Assembly (NCBI GenBank): GCA_003439945.1
Contig: QVRM01004813.1
Location: 27,792-91,791 of the forward strand
Length of the DNA stretch: 64,000 nt
Direction of reading: 5' to 3'
DNA from: Dermanyssus gallinae
Lineage: Eukaryota > Arthropoda > Arachnida > Mesostigmata > Dermanyssidae
This document shows, in pieces, positions 13,101-28,026 of this stretch. Position numbers and translations under genes: made by a program. Position 1 is the stretch's first letter, and the number at the start of each line of letters is the position of its first letter. A model generated the notes under the pieces. The model had not been told where the DNA came from. It was given only the letters and a program-made list of their open reading frames with translations, and ran no database searches.

Positions 13101-16100
13101 AGAGTTTTAGATATGGGTTTTCATTTCAGCTCAGCGTGGTATGAAGGGTGTTAATGACAATCACAAAGTCTTACACATAAGTTCAGCACTCCATGGCTGC
13201 AAGTATCAATTAAAGCTGCACCTTATTAACGATGAAATAAGTAACAAGTGCATTTTTAGAAGCTTATTTGGCTATCCTTTATGCAAGCAAGCCTTTAATA
13301 TGTGTCTTCCGCGCACACTACAGCCTAGAACCAATGGACGGCTCACTTCACAGGTTGTTTAGCTTGAAATACAAAAAAAAACTTTTAAGCAAATCACACT
13401 TTTTAGGTTATTGTAATCCATTTTTGTTACATCGTTCAAACACTGAGTCAACAGATGGAAGAACATCAGTCGTTATGTCAATGGAAAAAACAATGTTCTT
13501 TGTACTTCTACTAGTTTGTCATCTTTAGTAGCCATAACTCCTAGATTCAGTTTAAACATTTGGGAAGAACAACCCACTTATAAAGGTGACTTTACAAATC
13601 TAAACGTGTCAAAAAAAAAATAATAATAATAATAATAATAATAATGGACGCTAGGGAAAACATAATATCACCGGAAAATCATCTCGGGGGACCCGATTAA
13701 CGTACAGTTAACTTTACTTACTCGTAAAGCAAGTACGCAAAATGCAGAGAAATGCGAAAACTGAACTAGCTGACTTAGATAGAACGGCGAATTTGAACAT
13801 CTGCCGATACCCAAGACACATGTTACCTCACAGAAGACCATCATTTGTCCTTAAAAAAATTTCATGATGACCCAAACCGTCGATGCACAGTAAATGATCA
13901 GCCCTCTGGTGAGGAGTCAGGAAGTTAGCCATTTACGTCATCAAAAGGGCGGTAGCCCTAAAAAAGAGCTGCATCAGGGTTAGATGCTTGCTGCGGTATG
14001 TTGACGTGTTGTTTTTGGTTTTGTCGTTGTTCCTGATGTTGCTTTTGCTGTTATTGTGCAATTTGCACGGGAAGTAAAGAGCTAGCCATCTGCTGCTCTC
14101 CGGCCTCGCAGAGACGCTAAACAAAACAGCATTGGCACAACACTTCAAACGGATTAGCAAAGATTCCTTCTCGGCTCGATTTTGAAGTGACAAGCACCTC
14201 CCCCCCCCCCCCCCCCGGCGTGTCCCTGCTAAATCTCCCCTGTTCTAAGTCTGCCTCGGAGGAGCAAGTGATGGCTAATGCCAAATTTCGACGTACTATC
14301 TAACTTACACTCAAGCGAGATGTTGGCAGACCGAAGGACGCTCGCTGTATGTTGAACTTTCAGCGCCCTTAGCCGTTTGCTGGGTGAGCAAAAAGGATGG
14401 AAATAAGCGCCAGCTGGACGACAAAAACAGCAGCAACAACAACAACAATTATCACTCGCTGTAATAGCAGCAACATTAGCACCACTTCCTCTACCACCAA
14501 CAACGACAACAGCAACAAGAATTACACTGCGTTTGAAAGTCAGTCGTGTGCTAAGGACGTGTTCTGTGCGCTTCAACGCTCTTGTAAAAGTGTTGTGAAT
14601 ATACTACAGTATATAAGGAAGCCTACAATTAACGGACAGTATTATATAATAAGGGTATAACTAATCGACTGATTAAACTTCGATTCGAAGTCTGCATTCG
14701 AATCCGTTGCGCACGAGAAGCTTTTAAACATCCGACCAAAACACTGCGTAGGGTTCTATATTGTCAAGTATATAATCTCGCTTACACGTACACATTTACT
14801 GAGGTTGGGAAAGCTGTTAACACTGTGACAGTAATATGGGACCTAATTCTACAACATTTAAGACGCTCAAGCACAGCGACGATGAACGAACTGGCTCATG
14901 TGCGCACTTCTTTTAAAACGACCGGAATTGTATATAAAACTATACAAACATAAGTTATTTGTTTGCATAATTTTATGTACAATTCCAGTACATTTACTCC
15001 AAACCATTCTGGCAAACTACATTACTGGTTACAACGTTTGTCGGAATGTTTTGAAGATGCTTAACGCCAGCGATGACAAGATATTGAACAAACTAGTTTA
15101 AAACGATTAGCATTGCAACATATTTTTCTTTTTTGGCATATGTATCGTAGCCACAAGCACCCGCAGTAGTTGTAACATTCAGCAATTCAGCAAGCTCACG
15201 GAAATTCGCAGGAACCAGCGGTGGCTCACCTCTGATATCAAAACTCCTCCTTATGCTAAATAAACGGCCTTGACAACAACAACAACAACAACAACAACTA
15301 TCGTAGTTGGAGCACAGGCAGCAACCGCCGAATAACTACCCACCAGGTTATTTTATTCCTTTTTCTTCCCCAGACGAGACTATGTAATGTTTTGCGTCGC
15401 TTCTGCTCTGGAGTAGCTTACTACCCTTTCTCGTGTCCTGCAACAGTATGCTGGCCACAACATCACAACGATGCCGCCAATGTCGCGTGCGCCAATGATT
15501 TCGGCCCCTTATCCTAGCACTAACAACACAATGATAGGAAACCGTCACAAGCAATACAGCGCGCCACTACCACCATTCGCCATTTATACGCTTCGCTTAA
15601 ACCGAAATACTCCCGGAATTCTGAAATCCGAAAAACGGGCTCGAGACGACGACAACAACAACAAAATTGACAACGACAACGATGACGACAACAACAACAG
15701 AAATGACTACAACAATAACAACAACAACAAAAACAATAATGACAACAGGAACAGCAACGGAGGCGTGGTGTCGCTCACGATTCGTTGGGGGACAGAGCAG
15801 ATAAATTACACCGCTGGCTCGTGCGATAGCGTCATATCGGGCTCCATGCGGGGTGTCGTTTTCGGGCGCTTGACGGTCTTTCGGTCCCCAAAAAGGCTGG
15901 GGAACACTTTCTCTCTGCCCCCCCCCTCCCCCTGCAGAAAAAAACCCATAGCGGACAAATGAAGCTTTTTCTGCAAGCAAACACGAATGCAGTAAGTGGC
16001 TTTTCAAAACGCAGTCAGCCCACTCTACTGCTTTTGTGCCCTTGTTGGTGTTAAGTCTAGCTGCACATGCTAAAAGCCTTTCTAGCAGGAGTTTTCCCAT

Positions 16101-16171
16101 CATTTGAAGTTTAGCAGAACCGGTTGTCTAATGGGCTTATACATTTTCGTCAAGTTTGCAAGTCATGTTTC

Positions 16172-16172
<1 letters not shown>

Positions 16173-16205
<33 letters not shown>
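16173..16205. repeat. AT microsatellite
   Basis: (AT)n of 33 bp in unrecognised sequence. Confidence 0.9.
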
Positions 16206-16208
<3 letters not shown>

Positions 16209-19200
16209 TATTGGGCAGATATTCATTAACCTGTGTGAGGATACACAAAGCTAGGTGTGATGAAATTTTCGGCTGGATCACTCTTACTTTTGATCCCTCT
16301 TTTACGATTCGAATATATGCATTTTAAGCTGACCTCCCAAGTGGAGGCTAGAACCCTCAACTAAGGTAAAGGTGAATCTATTAGAAGCGGGCTTATAGAA
16401 AAGCTCTCACGGCTGCACTGAAACTTGTGTTTCGTCTCCTTAATGCTATATTTAATCGTCGACTATAAATAGCATCGCGAATTTCATTTAGTCAAGTCGA
16501 GATATTAATAGGCAAAGGGGAGGGTAGGCATCTATAAACTGTAGTGTAGTCTTCACAGCAGCGGTCAGTAGGACAATGTTCAGGTGGTCCGTGCTCATAT
16601 AGGTAAGAATGGCTTTGAAAGGCTCATCTTTTTCGTTACTTTTCTTATAGAGACTTCAACTACTGTACCCAATCCAGAACCTGAAGACTGCCATGCAAGA
16701 GAACATAAGTTCAAAATTGGAAGGCATCTGGCAGGCTAAATGAGCGGCATTAAGGGTCGGGGCTGCTGGAGTTCTGAGTCAAGTGATGACCAGATTTGAG
16801 CAGCATCTCAGTTTTATGGGCGTTCTCTTAACAAGGCAATTTGGTTTTCCTAAATCTTGTCCCAAGTACATAAAATCATGCTGCCATAAAAAGTACGATC
16901 CGTGAGGAAGCTTGTGACGCCTTTGCTGCCCTAGTTTTTTTTTGTTTATCGACCTCTGGAACCTAGTTCCCCAACCATGATGAGGATGACGTACATAAGA
17001 TTGATGTGTTCCATTACTTCAACGCATCTAAGTAAATACATTATTTGGCATCTGTGACTATTCGGCCGCAATTTGACGAAGTGATCAACAAGATTCGCAC
17101 ACGCAAGTTAAGCCAACCCACGTTTGGTATTTTTCCTGCGTGTGCCCACATAAGGCCGTCAAATAATATCATTCGGTTTGAGGTTGCTTTATCTGCGGAG
17201 TCTCTTTTTAAGAATATTTTTACGCACCCTCACTCATATCTATATAGTTTCACAAATATGGGTGCTATACGGGCGAACTTGATTTGTAGGAATGGAGATA
17301 CTCTTAAAAATGAAACAGCGAAAAAACATACTTACAAATATATATGGTGCTTTAGCTAGCGCGGAAAAAGTAAGGCCCATCAAGATTAAGACTTAAAGAT
17401 TCCGTGTCACATTAGCAGTGTTGACCCATTGAGTAATTCGTTTTGGCTCGGGAAACCCGTGTGTTAAAACAGGACACCTACGAACGGAGAGCCAGTCCCC
17501 ACAACATGCACTTTTTGAATGCACTACCATCCACAGCGGATGCACAGTATTAAATCTTTTTTGTACGCTAACGATCTTATAATATATAGTGCGTGCCTGA
17601 CTCCTCATTAGCCCACACAGCACTGACCACAACCATGTTGTGTGCGCTAATGAGAAATCAAGAGTCGCATCAACTATATGTTATAAGATTGTTTGCGCAC
17701 AAAAGATATCTAACACTCAATGGTATGTTGAGTTTCATATCTAGAACACAACTTTTGTACAAGTACGAAGAGACGCAGTTACCCTGCGTCACGCCATCGA
17801 ATAACTTGTTTACGGTCATATAATAACTAGTTATGTGTCTCAAATAGACTAGAATTATCTCAAAGCAATGCAGCCGACGAAGCACTGCGACATGGGACGA
17901 TAATTCTCAACACGTTCCTTGGTACCCTCATTATGTATTGTGCTTGGAAAACTTTTCTTAAAAGGACTATGGATTTCAGAGTTATTACACGGTCACTCGA
18001 ATTTAAACTTAAGGGGCTTCACGTGAAATATGGCGTCTGTTTATTAGATTGGCGGAGTGCCATCTTGTATGTGGCTGCATTTCGGTTTCTAAATGCAGCA
18101 ACTGCAAGTAAATGTTACGCTTGTTGAACTTGATCGGTGAGTTGTGGAGGATTATCGAACTAGGCATAGACGTCGTACGCTGGTCACTGCAGCAGGGTTA
18201 AACAAAGTTGGGAAATGCGATGCGAGGAGCCAAGTTTGGCTCTAATCCTTTGATGCAGAGCGCGGGCCTGATTTATAGGTCGAAATGCCTTTATTGCTAG
18301 TGATCCGTATATTGGCGTAGAGAGAACTGCTGTCTTAGACGTGTCAGCGGATGCGAGGTTGCTTTGTTACTTTCCTGAGCCTTCGGTGAAGCGAAGGGTT
18401 TGAAGCGAAGGGAATGATTCCAGTTTACAGTAGGAATTAATAGCGTCACAGCAAACATGAATCCACTGCATGCTTCCGAGTGTGTTACCGGGATTTAATA
18501 CATGGGTACAACACAAACAAAACCTCGTCTGCGGAGTGAGCACCTTAACGGCATTTTATTTGCCAGGGCAGTAGCACGAAACACGTACAACGTTGAATCG
18601 AGTTGAGACAAGGATGGACATCCATCCCCCTCCCTCTGGAATCACGGTCCAGTCGAAAACAACAGAAATAGTTGTTGAACGAGGGATTGGCGTCCGTTAT
18701 GACCTGACTGCACCAGGTTTGCACTATATCATAAAATGCAGTCCACGGCAGCATGTTTCTCTGCCGAACGAGCCCTCAGATATATGCACTTCAAGCGACC
18801 TGCATTAGACCCGGCGCTGCCTCGTTTGGGGTGGGGGAGGGTCCGATGGAGAGTCATCGGCTGGGCTGGTGCCATCAGATGATGCACCGTCGCACTTTTC
18901 GATCACGTTCTCCTGCGAGAGACGCCAAAGAACGGACTTTATTGCAGCCCGAAACGCTTTAAATCTAGCATTGTTCTCTGGTCCTCATCTTGCACGAAGA
19001 TGACAGAACAACGAGTATGTATTGTATCGTGATCAAAGTTTCTATACACATAGTAATGATTTCAGTTTGGGTGCATTACACTTATGGATGTCCGAGGCTG
19101 TGATGTCGAGAGCGACCCCAGAGACTATATCCGCTTTTTGTTACTCCTGGCAATAGCAGGGATAAGATTGTCAGCTGATGAGGTTCGGATTAAAACAGCC

Positions 19201-19496
19201 TGATGACGCTTGAGTTTGACCGAACGCGAGTGGTCTCTGCCCACGGCATTTGTCTACACAGCGGATATATGCGCTGCTGCGGAGGATGGGGACAATACGG
19301 AGTGCGGTATTACTCAAACGGGTGTCCCTGTGTTCGGCTTTACACTCCAACAGCTCAAAACTGACCGAAAGAATTTCGAGACGCCGAATGAGGACTTTTT
19401 AAACTCTTCCAACTGACTCTCAGCCAAGATTTAACGTTTACGGGACTGCTTTTCGTATTACCTCATAGACGGACCCCTATAAGAACTTATGCGCAA

Positions 19497-19575
19497 CGGT
19501 GGGACTCGAATTCACGCACCTATGTGTCTCATGCGGTCGCGAGGCGCAGGCGAATGCACCTGAATGAGGACTATG
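19497..19575 (-). repeat. Weak tRNA-like segment
   Basis: The minus strand reads GAATTCGAGTCCCACC, a B-box/T-arm-like sequence, preceded by CCTCGCGACCGCATGAG, which resembles an anticodon arm. The A box is poor. It may be an old SINE or chance. Confidence 0.25.
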
Positions 19576-22500
19576 TTAGTAAGATCAACAAAATGCGTGC
19601 TGGTGGTACACGCCAAGTTTGCGAGTTCGCAGCGCCGTACGCATAGGACGCGTAGAAAAAAGACGCAGAAGATTCAATCGATTGAAAGGCCAGTGCGAGT
19701 GAAGCAGTTCAAAGAACACCCCTGTCAAAGGTAAAAATTCAATTCAGCCCGTTTTGTCTACATCCAAGAGAACTTCATGAAATTATACAAATGACTAGTG
19801 ATTCTGAAATTGACATAATATGCGCACAAGTGCGCATTCTCTCATCAGGCAAACGAAAAGATTCTCAAGACCATTTAAAACCAGTTTGTAAAACCCGCAG
19901 CGTAATATTCGTCGAGTGACTGTCAAGTTGCCAAAATCGCTGAACTTATAGGAACGTCACGAGCTACGAATACTGAAAAATCAGTAGGTAAAGGAAGCCG
20001 TCTTCAGATGGAGTTATTAACAGCGACGATAGATTTTATATTACTCTTTCCACGAACTTGCTTGCGCTATTCTTTGAAGACAGATGTTGTCAAGAAACCA
20101 GGCAAGTATTGTTTTGATGGCCTTTCCCTTATAGACTGGTACCCGCACAAGTTCCAACAAGAAGATTAAAGTTGCGATACATTGAGTCGTCCAGATTTTC
20201 CATCCTACTCTGAGTAGAAGAGGAAGCCCGCTGTCTGACCCACTAACTGTATCTGGATAACCTCTGCCAAGACCTCGGGTCTCTTTACTTTTGAGCTAAG
20301 CCGATCGCCTTTTACAGGGATTCCGCATGACCCACGGACGCTCTCGCTATAACGATCGACAAAAGAAGCCCTTTAGGTATTATAATCTATCTAGCGACGG
20401 TTAGCACTGGGATGGCGCAGCCTTAACCGATTCGATTTGCCGCGATTTGATGGCTATGGAAGGCTACGTGCGCGACGACCTAGCGCGTAAAAAGAACGGT
20501 CTCGAAGATGACACACGAGGACCCAGTCTCTTCGTATACATTCCCAACGGAAGAGGCTAGCCAGACAGGGCAGTTTCTGTTGATGGAAGGACCGATGAGT
20601 AGGAAGAACGCAAGGTAACTGTTCCAATCGTAACTGTTCTGAATGGGGAAGGCCGTTCAAGCTCAACGCACTTGGAAACACTTCGAACACCGCAATCATG
20701 TCTGCAATTAGAAACTGTTTCCGCATTACTATCAAATGCCAAGGAGGTAAGCTTCCCAAACACAGCATTAGATATTACTTTGACCCTTCATGAAATTAAC
20801 GACCTTTTTTTCACGTTTGCTTTCTGTATCTCAAAAAATGTTACATCTTGGCCTTTCAGTGATCGACTGAGTGAGTTATGCAGCAGGCCTCCGAGGCCGA
20901 TGAGTATCTGGGAGGTGTTGTAAATAAGTTTTATATTGGGCCGTTCTATCTAGTTCCTAATATTGGTGATGAGCTACTTCAGCCGGACCCGCGACACCCT
21001 GTCTGCCAGCCCTTAACCGTCCCTGGTGTCATTTGTTCAGGTTGCATTCATGCTTCTTAACAATTCCGATGTGCTTTGCCCTCGACATAATTAAACGACG
21101 TTTTGACTTGCTGGTGACGGGCCAGAGTTGCTTAACGTAAGGCGAACGACAGTTCCTCACTTTCACGGGGTCTTAAGGCAATGTTCAAAGATGGATACTG
21201 GCATAATCCCAGCTGTCATATCGATGGTTTGCCTGTGCTGACGACGGCCATCTGAGGCAGTCCGAAATTATATTACATAAATATGTTCAAACGTTTTCTT
21301 TGCAGAATATACAGAACGGCCGACTATGGAAGTCTGTGAAACATTTTTGCGTTGACTTGAAGCATTAATTACGTTGAGTTGAAGCATAAGATCATGTGAC
21401 CGCGCCCGGAATCATTATAGATCTTCCTGAACTGGCGGTCAAAAAATAGTTCGTGTTTATTTGCAAGCTCTTGCAATCGAGTTTGCACTACCAACTTAAA
21501 TATTTTTGTCAAAGAGACGCATGAGGCCAATGGACGCGTCACTTATTATTTTTTGTGCATTACCAGTGTGGTCACGCTTGGCTGACCAGTGTGACCACTG
21601 CTTCTAGATGCTCGCTGAGAAGCAGATTGATTATAAGGCACCGCCTTACGTTACCGCATTGCGTTCATCGGCGGTGTATCTCCACCAATATTTTCGCGTG
21701 ACAGAACGTAATTGCTTAAGGTGTCAGGTATACGCAGAACAATATGCTTACCTACACACTTATCGACGGCGCTTCCGTTGGCGTTGGGGACCAAGGAGCT
21801 TCCCGGACGGAGAAAAATCCCCGTAAAAACTACGACGGGTTTATCGCAAAAGTTTGCCGATCTACTGAGATCATCCAACAAAGTGCGTAGTTTGATAAGT
21901 GTACTGTTTGAGCTAGAATTGCATGCGTTAAAACGATAAACAATGTTTGCCGATCAAGGTAGAGTCATTGTCTGCCCTGATCGTAGTCGTTCATGCCGAT
22001 TGCGGTAGTGTACTAAGTTGGAGTTATTAAGAGCCCAGCCAAAGATGCGGTATTCTGCAAATTTGATATTATTGTGACAGCAATTGTTGTTTTATTACCG
22101 TGTTAGTTACGGGCTTACCTGGACGGAGGTTTCTTTGTCTGGACAGCAATCAGCGTACGGCTATGGCCTGTTGAACATAGTTCTACACCCCTACGGTCTC
22201 TCGTCGTCTTGCTTTCTCAAGTTATTCTCTTTTTTTTAGGTAGTCCGTTAGTTGACCGCGGCCTAGGCTCCTCGCAGTTATGACAAAAAGCCCCGGCGTC
22301 AGAAGAGCTTCAATGAATCTAATAGATCATTCTTCGTTGTTTTCTACCGCCATTAGAATCATCCCGCCAAGATCAAAATCAGCCAAGTTAACATATAAAC
22401 ATAAACATTGCAAAAGTAAAACTGACAGAATAAAACGGGGATGCCATCGAGAGTTCCCCTTGTCATAGAGAGGAAGGTACAACACGTTCCTCGGGCATAA

Positions 22501-24859
22501 AGTCGCACCTGCAAAAAAGCTGGTTACTGCCTTGTGCTTAATACTTGCCTGCATTTAGTACCCTTTTATGATTAGGTGAACCGCCATCGGGGCATTTTTG
22601 ACCTTTTAGCAGTCCCCAATTCTTTTTTTAACTGTTTAACTCCCAGACCTGTTGAAGAACAGTCGCAGCGCCTGCCTAATGCCACCATACCGTTGAGCAA
22701 ATGGTCTCTCCTTGTTTTTTTGCACCTTGTTACCCAAGGTGACTTGGGTAACTGGGTGCTATAGATGATGCCACACGCCACTCCAGCAGATGTACAACCG
22801 CCCAATGTGACACGTCATTCTAACAGATGTACAACACCCTACCTAAATTTGAACTATTAGCCGCTATGATCTACAGCCGTCTATCAAGTTCATATCCCCT
22901 AATACACTATTCGTAACTCGAAGTGTTCATTTAGCTCTTTAACGCACAAGGGCATGTCGCAAATTATGTAGATTCAATTAAAAGTGCCGGTGGCGCACCC
23001 AATACGCGCAAATGAACTTCCTTTTTTCAGAGGCCGGCAATACTTTATTAAAACGTGTTCTAAAAACGTTTTCCGGTTTCAATTTTATAAAGTTCCTTTA
23101 GTGGCTAAACGGCTTTTTTCCTGTTTTTGAGGGACCGTGTATGCTACTGTGTTGCATGTATATATTTGAGCTGCATTCTGCGTTAGCCGGTAGAAACGAT
23201 TAAACAAATAGCAATATGGTAAAGTTGGGGACTTTTAAAATTACAGCAGTATCCACCGATGATGCTCCTGTATACAAACCTACATCAAGGGTTTACCTAG
23301 GAAGTTTGCAAACACACGCATGCGTTATTTAATGATGCACCCGGATAAGGTGGTTTATAAGACAAATTTCCTTAAACTGAGGCTTTCGTTCAGTGCTTTC
23401 GTGAGTCAAAACGAGGAAAGGCTAGCTGATACCTGCATGCGTCTTCGAGATCTTATACTCTAACGACTAGTTGTACGGGCCACTACAACATACAATTGCT
23501 AATTATGCTAGGGCCCACCGCACTAAGCCCAGCTACGTAAGATATTTGCTAGTTGCTCTGCTTAGCTATGTTCTCAATTGACCACTAACGATAACTTCTT
23601 TAATGTATACGTGTCGTTGTTCAATTAAATATAGTTACACTACGCACTAGATCACTAGATGGTATTTTAGGTCCTTAGCTTAATTTCGTTTAATCAGATC
23701 CTAGTTTATTCAGCTATTAAACTAGCAGTAGCTATTAAACTGCAAACCTGATTATTACTAATAGAACTTCAAAAACTTTCAGAGCCTTCTGCCTTATTTA
23801 CTGAATGAGTATGTATTCACCATTCACTGGTAATATAAAACATGTCCGTGCAGTAAATATCCTGCCCCATTTAAACTAGGTTTAATAAAGTGTTTGAAAT
23901 ATATTTACAGGTATATAACAACCGGTTTTGGCTTGATACATTGTTTGCCGAATGACTATTTAGGCTGAGCAACCATCTTGTAGTTAGGCCACAAAGATTT
24001 CTGTATATGTTTAGAATCATTCATGGAGTGGTAGCGTCTTCTTTTGAGACATGCTCATAACGCCTGCTGTAAACGTAATCGTCAAAATGAAGGTGGGTAA
24101 CATATACCAAACATGATAATAATTATGATTGTGTCTCTATTTTGTCCTCATATATATATATAACATGCAATCGGCCAAGTCTACTAGCCGAGTGCAGCTG
24201 TCACAGAGCTAAGCCATCAGTGTATCTTACTTCGAAAAAGGATAACGGTTGCTATGGAGGATTAAGCCGTTTTTACTCTGTCCCTAGCGGTTTGCAAGTG
24301 CCACAGCGTGACACCATATAAACGTACGTGCGAGGAGCTTCGTTAAGTAAACGTGAATGAATGGTGTTGTTATTTTTGATAGTGATGTGGTGATGGTGGA
24401 GGTGGTGTTGTTGTTATTATCTCTAGGGGCCGCCAGCTGCATGCATTCCTGTCTGGATGGTCTGTCGCATTCGACCGACATTCGACGTCTCTACGTGGGA
24501 TCTCCTCCTTCTCATTCCACTGGAAGTGGTGTCCTCGTGTGTCTGGCGGCATACACCTTGGCTATTCCTCACTTCTTCTCTCTGCCATTCACTCACTCAC
24601 TCACTCACCCACTCACTCAACCATACCGTAACCCACGTCGTCTTCCTGTCCAGTTGCGCTAAACCAATAATACATCTTCGCATCTCACGGACGCTTCGGA
24701 TGGCCCCCAAAGTGCTGTGTGGCCACAGCGCAGAGAAGCCATCACCTGCCATCCCATCATTGGTGGTCTGGTCGGCGACACTAACCGATCTTTCCGGATC
24801 CGATACAGGTTGTGCCTGTACTATAAATAGTGCGCACGCTTGTAAGAGGTGTATATAAG

Positions 24860-25035
24860 ATCGAGAGAGAGAGAGAGAGAGAGATGGAGAGAAAGTGAGA
24901 GGAGAGAAAGTGAGAGGAGAGAAAGTCTAGGCGGAGAAAGTGAGGAGGGGGGAGAGAGAAAATGGTCCGGTTTCGCTCACACTGATGACCGCTGGTTAGG
25001 GGACCGCTGGTTAGGGGGGGGGGGGGGGGGGGGCG
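24860..25035. repeat. GA-rich tract and poly-G
   Basis: (GA)n with AGAAAGTGAG repeats at 24860-24962, then GACCGCTGGTTAGGGG twice and a G run to about 25033. Confidence 0.85.
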
Positions 25036-25134
25036 GGCTGATAAAGGTAGCGAGAACAGCATAGGCACGCAATAAGGGGGCGGCTCCAGGCTCTGCGGGC
25101 GCCTCAGCGCCGGATGGCTCTGGCGTCGTTACAG

Positions 25135-25209
25135 GCTACGTCGTTGCGTGCGGCGTCACGCTGGCGCAGATCGGCAATCCACTTCTCGTCTATCAGACGC
25201 CGCTCATAG
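25135..25209 (+). CDS. Candidate exon, unknown gene
   Basis: A 75-nt segment between GTCGTTACAG and a consensus donor TAG/GTGAGTGAG. The open phase reads YVVACGVTLAQIGNPLLVYQ then TPLI, hydrophobic and GC-rich at third positions like the receptor exons. The frame also stays open upstream to about 25072. A coding-like frame exists on the opposite strand (RRLIDEKWIADLRQRD), so strand is uncertain. No partner exons were identified. Confidence 0.3.
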   Translation, partial: ATSLRAASRWRRSAIHFSSIRRRS

Positions 25210-25619
25210 GTGAGTGAGCACAACCAATTCCGAGTGGATACGATCTCGCGGCAACGCGACAGCCTTTGCTGCCTTGGCTGGATCAGGCGCAGGCAGGATC
25301 TGCCACCAGCCGTGTTGTTGACTGATGTCAATGCCTGCCTTCCTCTGTATGGCTGCCGTTCTCGTCATCGGCATCGCTAATGGTGTTATTGTTGCCGCTG
25401 TTGTTGTTGGTGTTGTTTCCGCTGTTGCTGTTGTTGTTGTTGTTGTTGTTCTTGTTGGTGGTGGTGGTGCTGTTGTTGACATAACCGTTATCACGATATG
25501 GCTGTTACTGCAGCTTATTTATTACCGGTATGATTAGCACAAGAAGAGGCGTTGACTCTCCATCGTCGTTCTCCTACCGAAGGCCATGTCTAAGGGGACC
25601 TACCCTAAAAGTGTGTGGG

Positions 25620-25620
25620 C

Positions 25621-25658
<38 letters not shown>

Positions 25659-25672
25659 GATTATGGCGTATA

Positions 25673-25712
<40 letters not shown>
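25620..25712. repeat. AT microsatellite
   Basis: Two (AT)n blocks around TTCGATTATGGCG. Confidence 0.9.
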
Positions 25713-25714
<2 letters not shown>

Positions 25715-27837
25715 GTCGTTATAGATGAGATATCAGCCAGCCCCATAGGATGGAGGAAGTGAGTTGGCTCCATGTGTCGAACGAGGAGTGTTGACAAAGG
25801 GAGGGTCTCTGTTTTTGCGTATCTTGCATGCACTTAAGGTGACACGCGTAGTGTTGGCGCTAGTCGTAGTAGTAGTACTAGTAATGGTAGTAAATAGTGA
25901 TAGACTACTATTAGTGGATATCTGACATCTAGGTACTTGGCCTCGAAGTTGACACGTGCGAAGAACGCTGGAGAAAGATATGTGGTCTCATAAGCAGAGG
26001 TGGTTGATAGCGTTTCGACCTGGTATCATCTTCTAAAGGTATGCATGTGCGTCGTGACATCTGCACACGAATGTGATATGTTCAACTTTCAAGACAAGAA
26101 GTCTTTTAAAAATTATATATATCCACATATATAAACATATATATATATATATACACACCTACATACCCACTGCTCGGGGGTGTTCAATATTGGTTCCAAT
26201 CCGGGCGGGAGTGATACCCACACAGTCACACACACGAGGCGACACTCATATTTTAGATAGTCCACACATATTGTTCAAAATGTGGCAAAAACTGGAGCGT
26301 ACCGAATGGGGAAGGCTTTTTAAACGATCAATAATATGAGACTAAGGCGCTCTCCCGGACCGGAGGCGGGTCGGTAGCGCATAGGATATCCACGGTCTTT
26401 GTAGGGCTCGCTACAGACCTCTTGCAACATTTTTTGCAAGTCCTGAGCGCACTCGGGTTTCCCTTTTGAATCCAAGATTCCGTCCGCTTGGCCCAAAGCG
26501 TTTTGTTATCCTGTGGCTCCCACCACGGTGTCCTATTTAAAATCGGCAATGGTGTTACTATGACGTCATATTCTATGCAGTAGTGGTCGCACAGATTTTC
26601 TTTGTCGAGCAGTACGGTCTAGTCTAAGACTTTAAAACCATGCTCTTATTTGCAGATTGTCAGGTTTATGTGCAACTCCCTTTCACCGCGGTGAAAGGTA
26701 GGATCTGAGCCCCTGTTAGGGGCTACCATGTCCCCCGCTGCTAGCCTTTCTAGCAGCAGTGCACCTCTTCTGTTAGTATGGGTAGACCCCTATGTAGTTG
26801 AAGCAGCATTAAAATCTTCGGAAAAGACTACTTGTGGCAGTGAGCAGCTCCTAGCCGACCACTTCAAGTCTTGTAGCCTTCAAGGTCCACGAGTGTTCCG
26901 CTCAATCTCGTCTATGGCAATCCATAAGAAAGATGAACCCCGTTGCTTGGTAGCAGTATTTTGAATTGCCGGTTCTGTCTACAGAGGTGTGCCAAGTACC
27001 ACGCAGTAGCACAGCGCTGGACAACAAATCGTTGCACTACTTCTCTCGCCGAAAGCGTGAAAAAGATCGAGTATTTTAAAGAAACATCTTGAACTGTATA
27101 TTAAACTCAATCTGAGTGAAATAAATATGATTAAACAAAAAGTATTTTGAATTGAACGAGTGTTTCTTCGGTAGTCAACAGCCCATGTTGATTAGTTTTG
27201 TTCAGACAGTCTAACATTTGACTCCCTTATAAGGAAGATAGCCGCGTTTCCTCTTGTAGCGATCTCATCCAGCACGAGATGAGATGCACGACTTCTGTTA
27301 CTTTTCACTTGAATTGAGTTGCGTCATTGGAGTTTTGAGACTTAGCAGCCCGTTGGTCCATTGGCGGTGACCGTATACTCTTTTTTTTACGAGGGTTGTT
27401 CAAAAACCGTCGTCGTTCTCACCAGACATGTTTACTGTGTGGTCTCGACCGTCTAGGGCATTGTTCGTCGGGGATTGTGGGAGAGATGTCGAGCCTGAGA
27501 GAGCTGCGACGTGGACCTGACGCGCGGAGACTAGGTCCGGGCCGCCACGTTGGCGCCTGGACTCCGTTATTTTAGACCGGTCGTTTGGACATGCAGAGGA
27601 GTTAGCTAAGTGTCCAGCAACTCCACAGTTATTATAGCACGAGGGGTCCGTGTGCAGGTCCGTGTCTGGTGCCTAACCCTTTGGCATGTGGGCACAGTAA
27701 CGAGACTCGGAAATTGGGCAGGACGCCCAGCCAATTTGGGAAACTTTTTCTGTCTCCGTCAGTTTCACGGCGTCAGCAACTGAACCATTAGTCACGGAAC
27801 CTCTTTTGAGGCTTCTCAACCACGAGCGGGGCAGGGG

Positions 27838-28026
<189 letters not shown>

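Larger units (their letters stand above)
13140..25070. other. Largely gene-free region
   Basis: Contains small tracts ((AAT)n at 13621, poly-C at 14202, CAA-type at 15270-15300 and 15655-15745, (AT)n at 16173, CACT repeats at 24590-24615) and many chance ORFs. No conserved domain, splice-supported exon or retroelement motif was recognised with confidence. Confidence 0.45.

Noticed and set aside
15471..16103. 163- and 168-codon overlapping ORFs
   Set aside because: The frames pass through Asn/Asp or Val repeats from CAA/GAC triplets. No domain and no splice support.
24457..24858. 133-codon plus ORF
   Set aside because: Contains a CACT repeat and no conserved motif. It overlaps other equally open frames.
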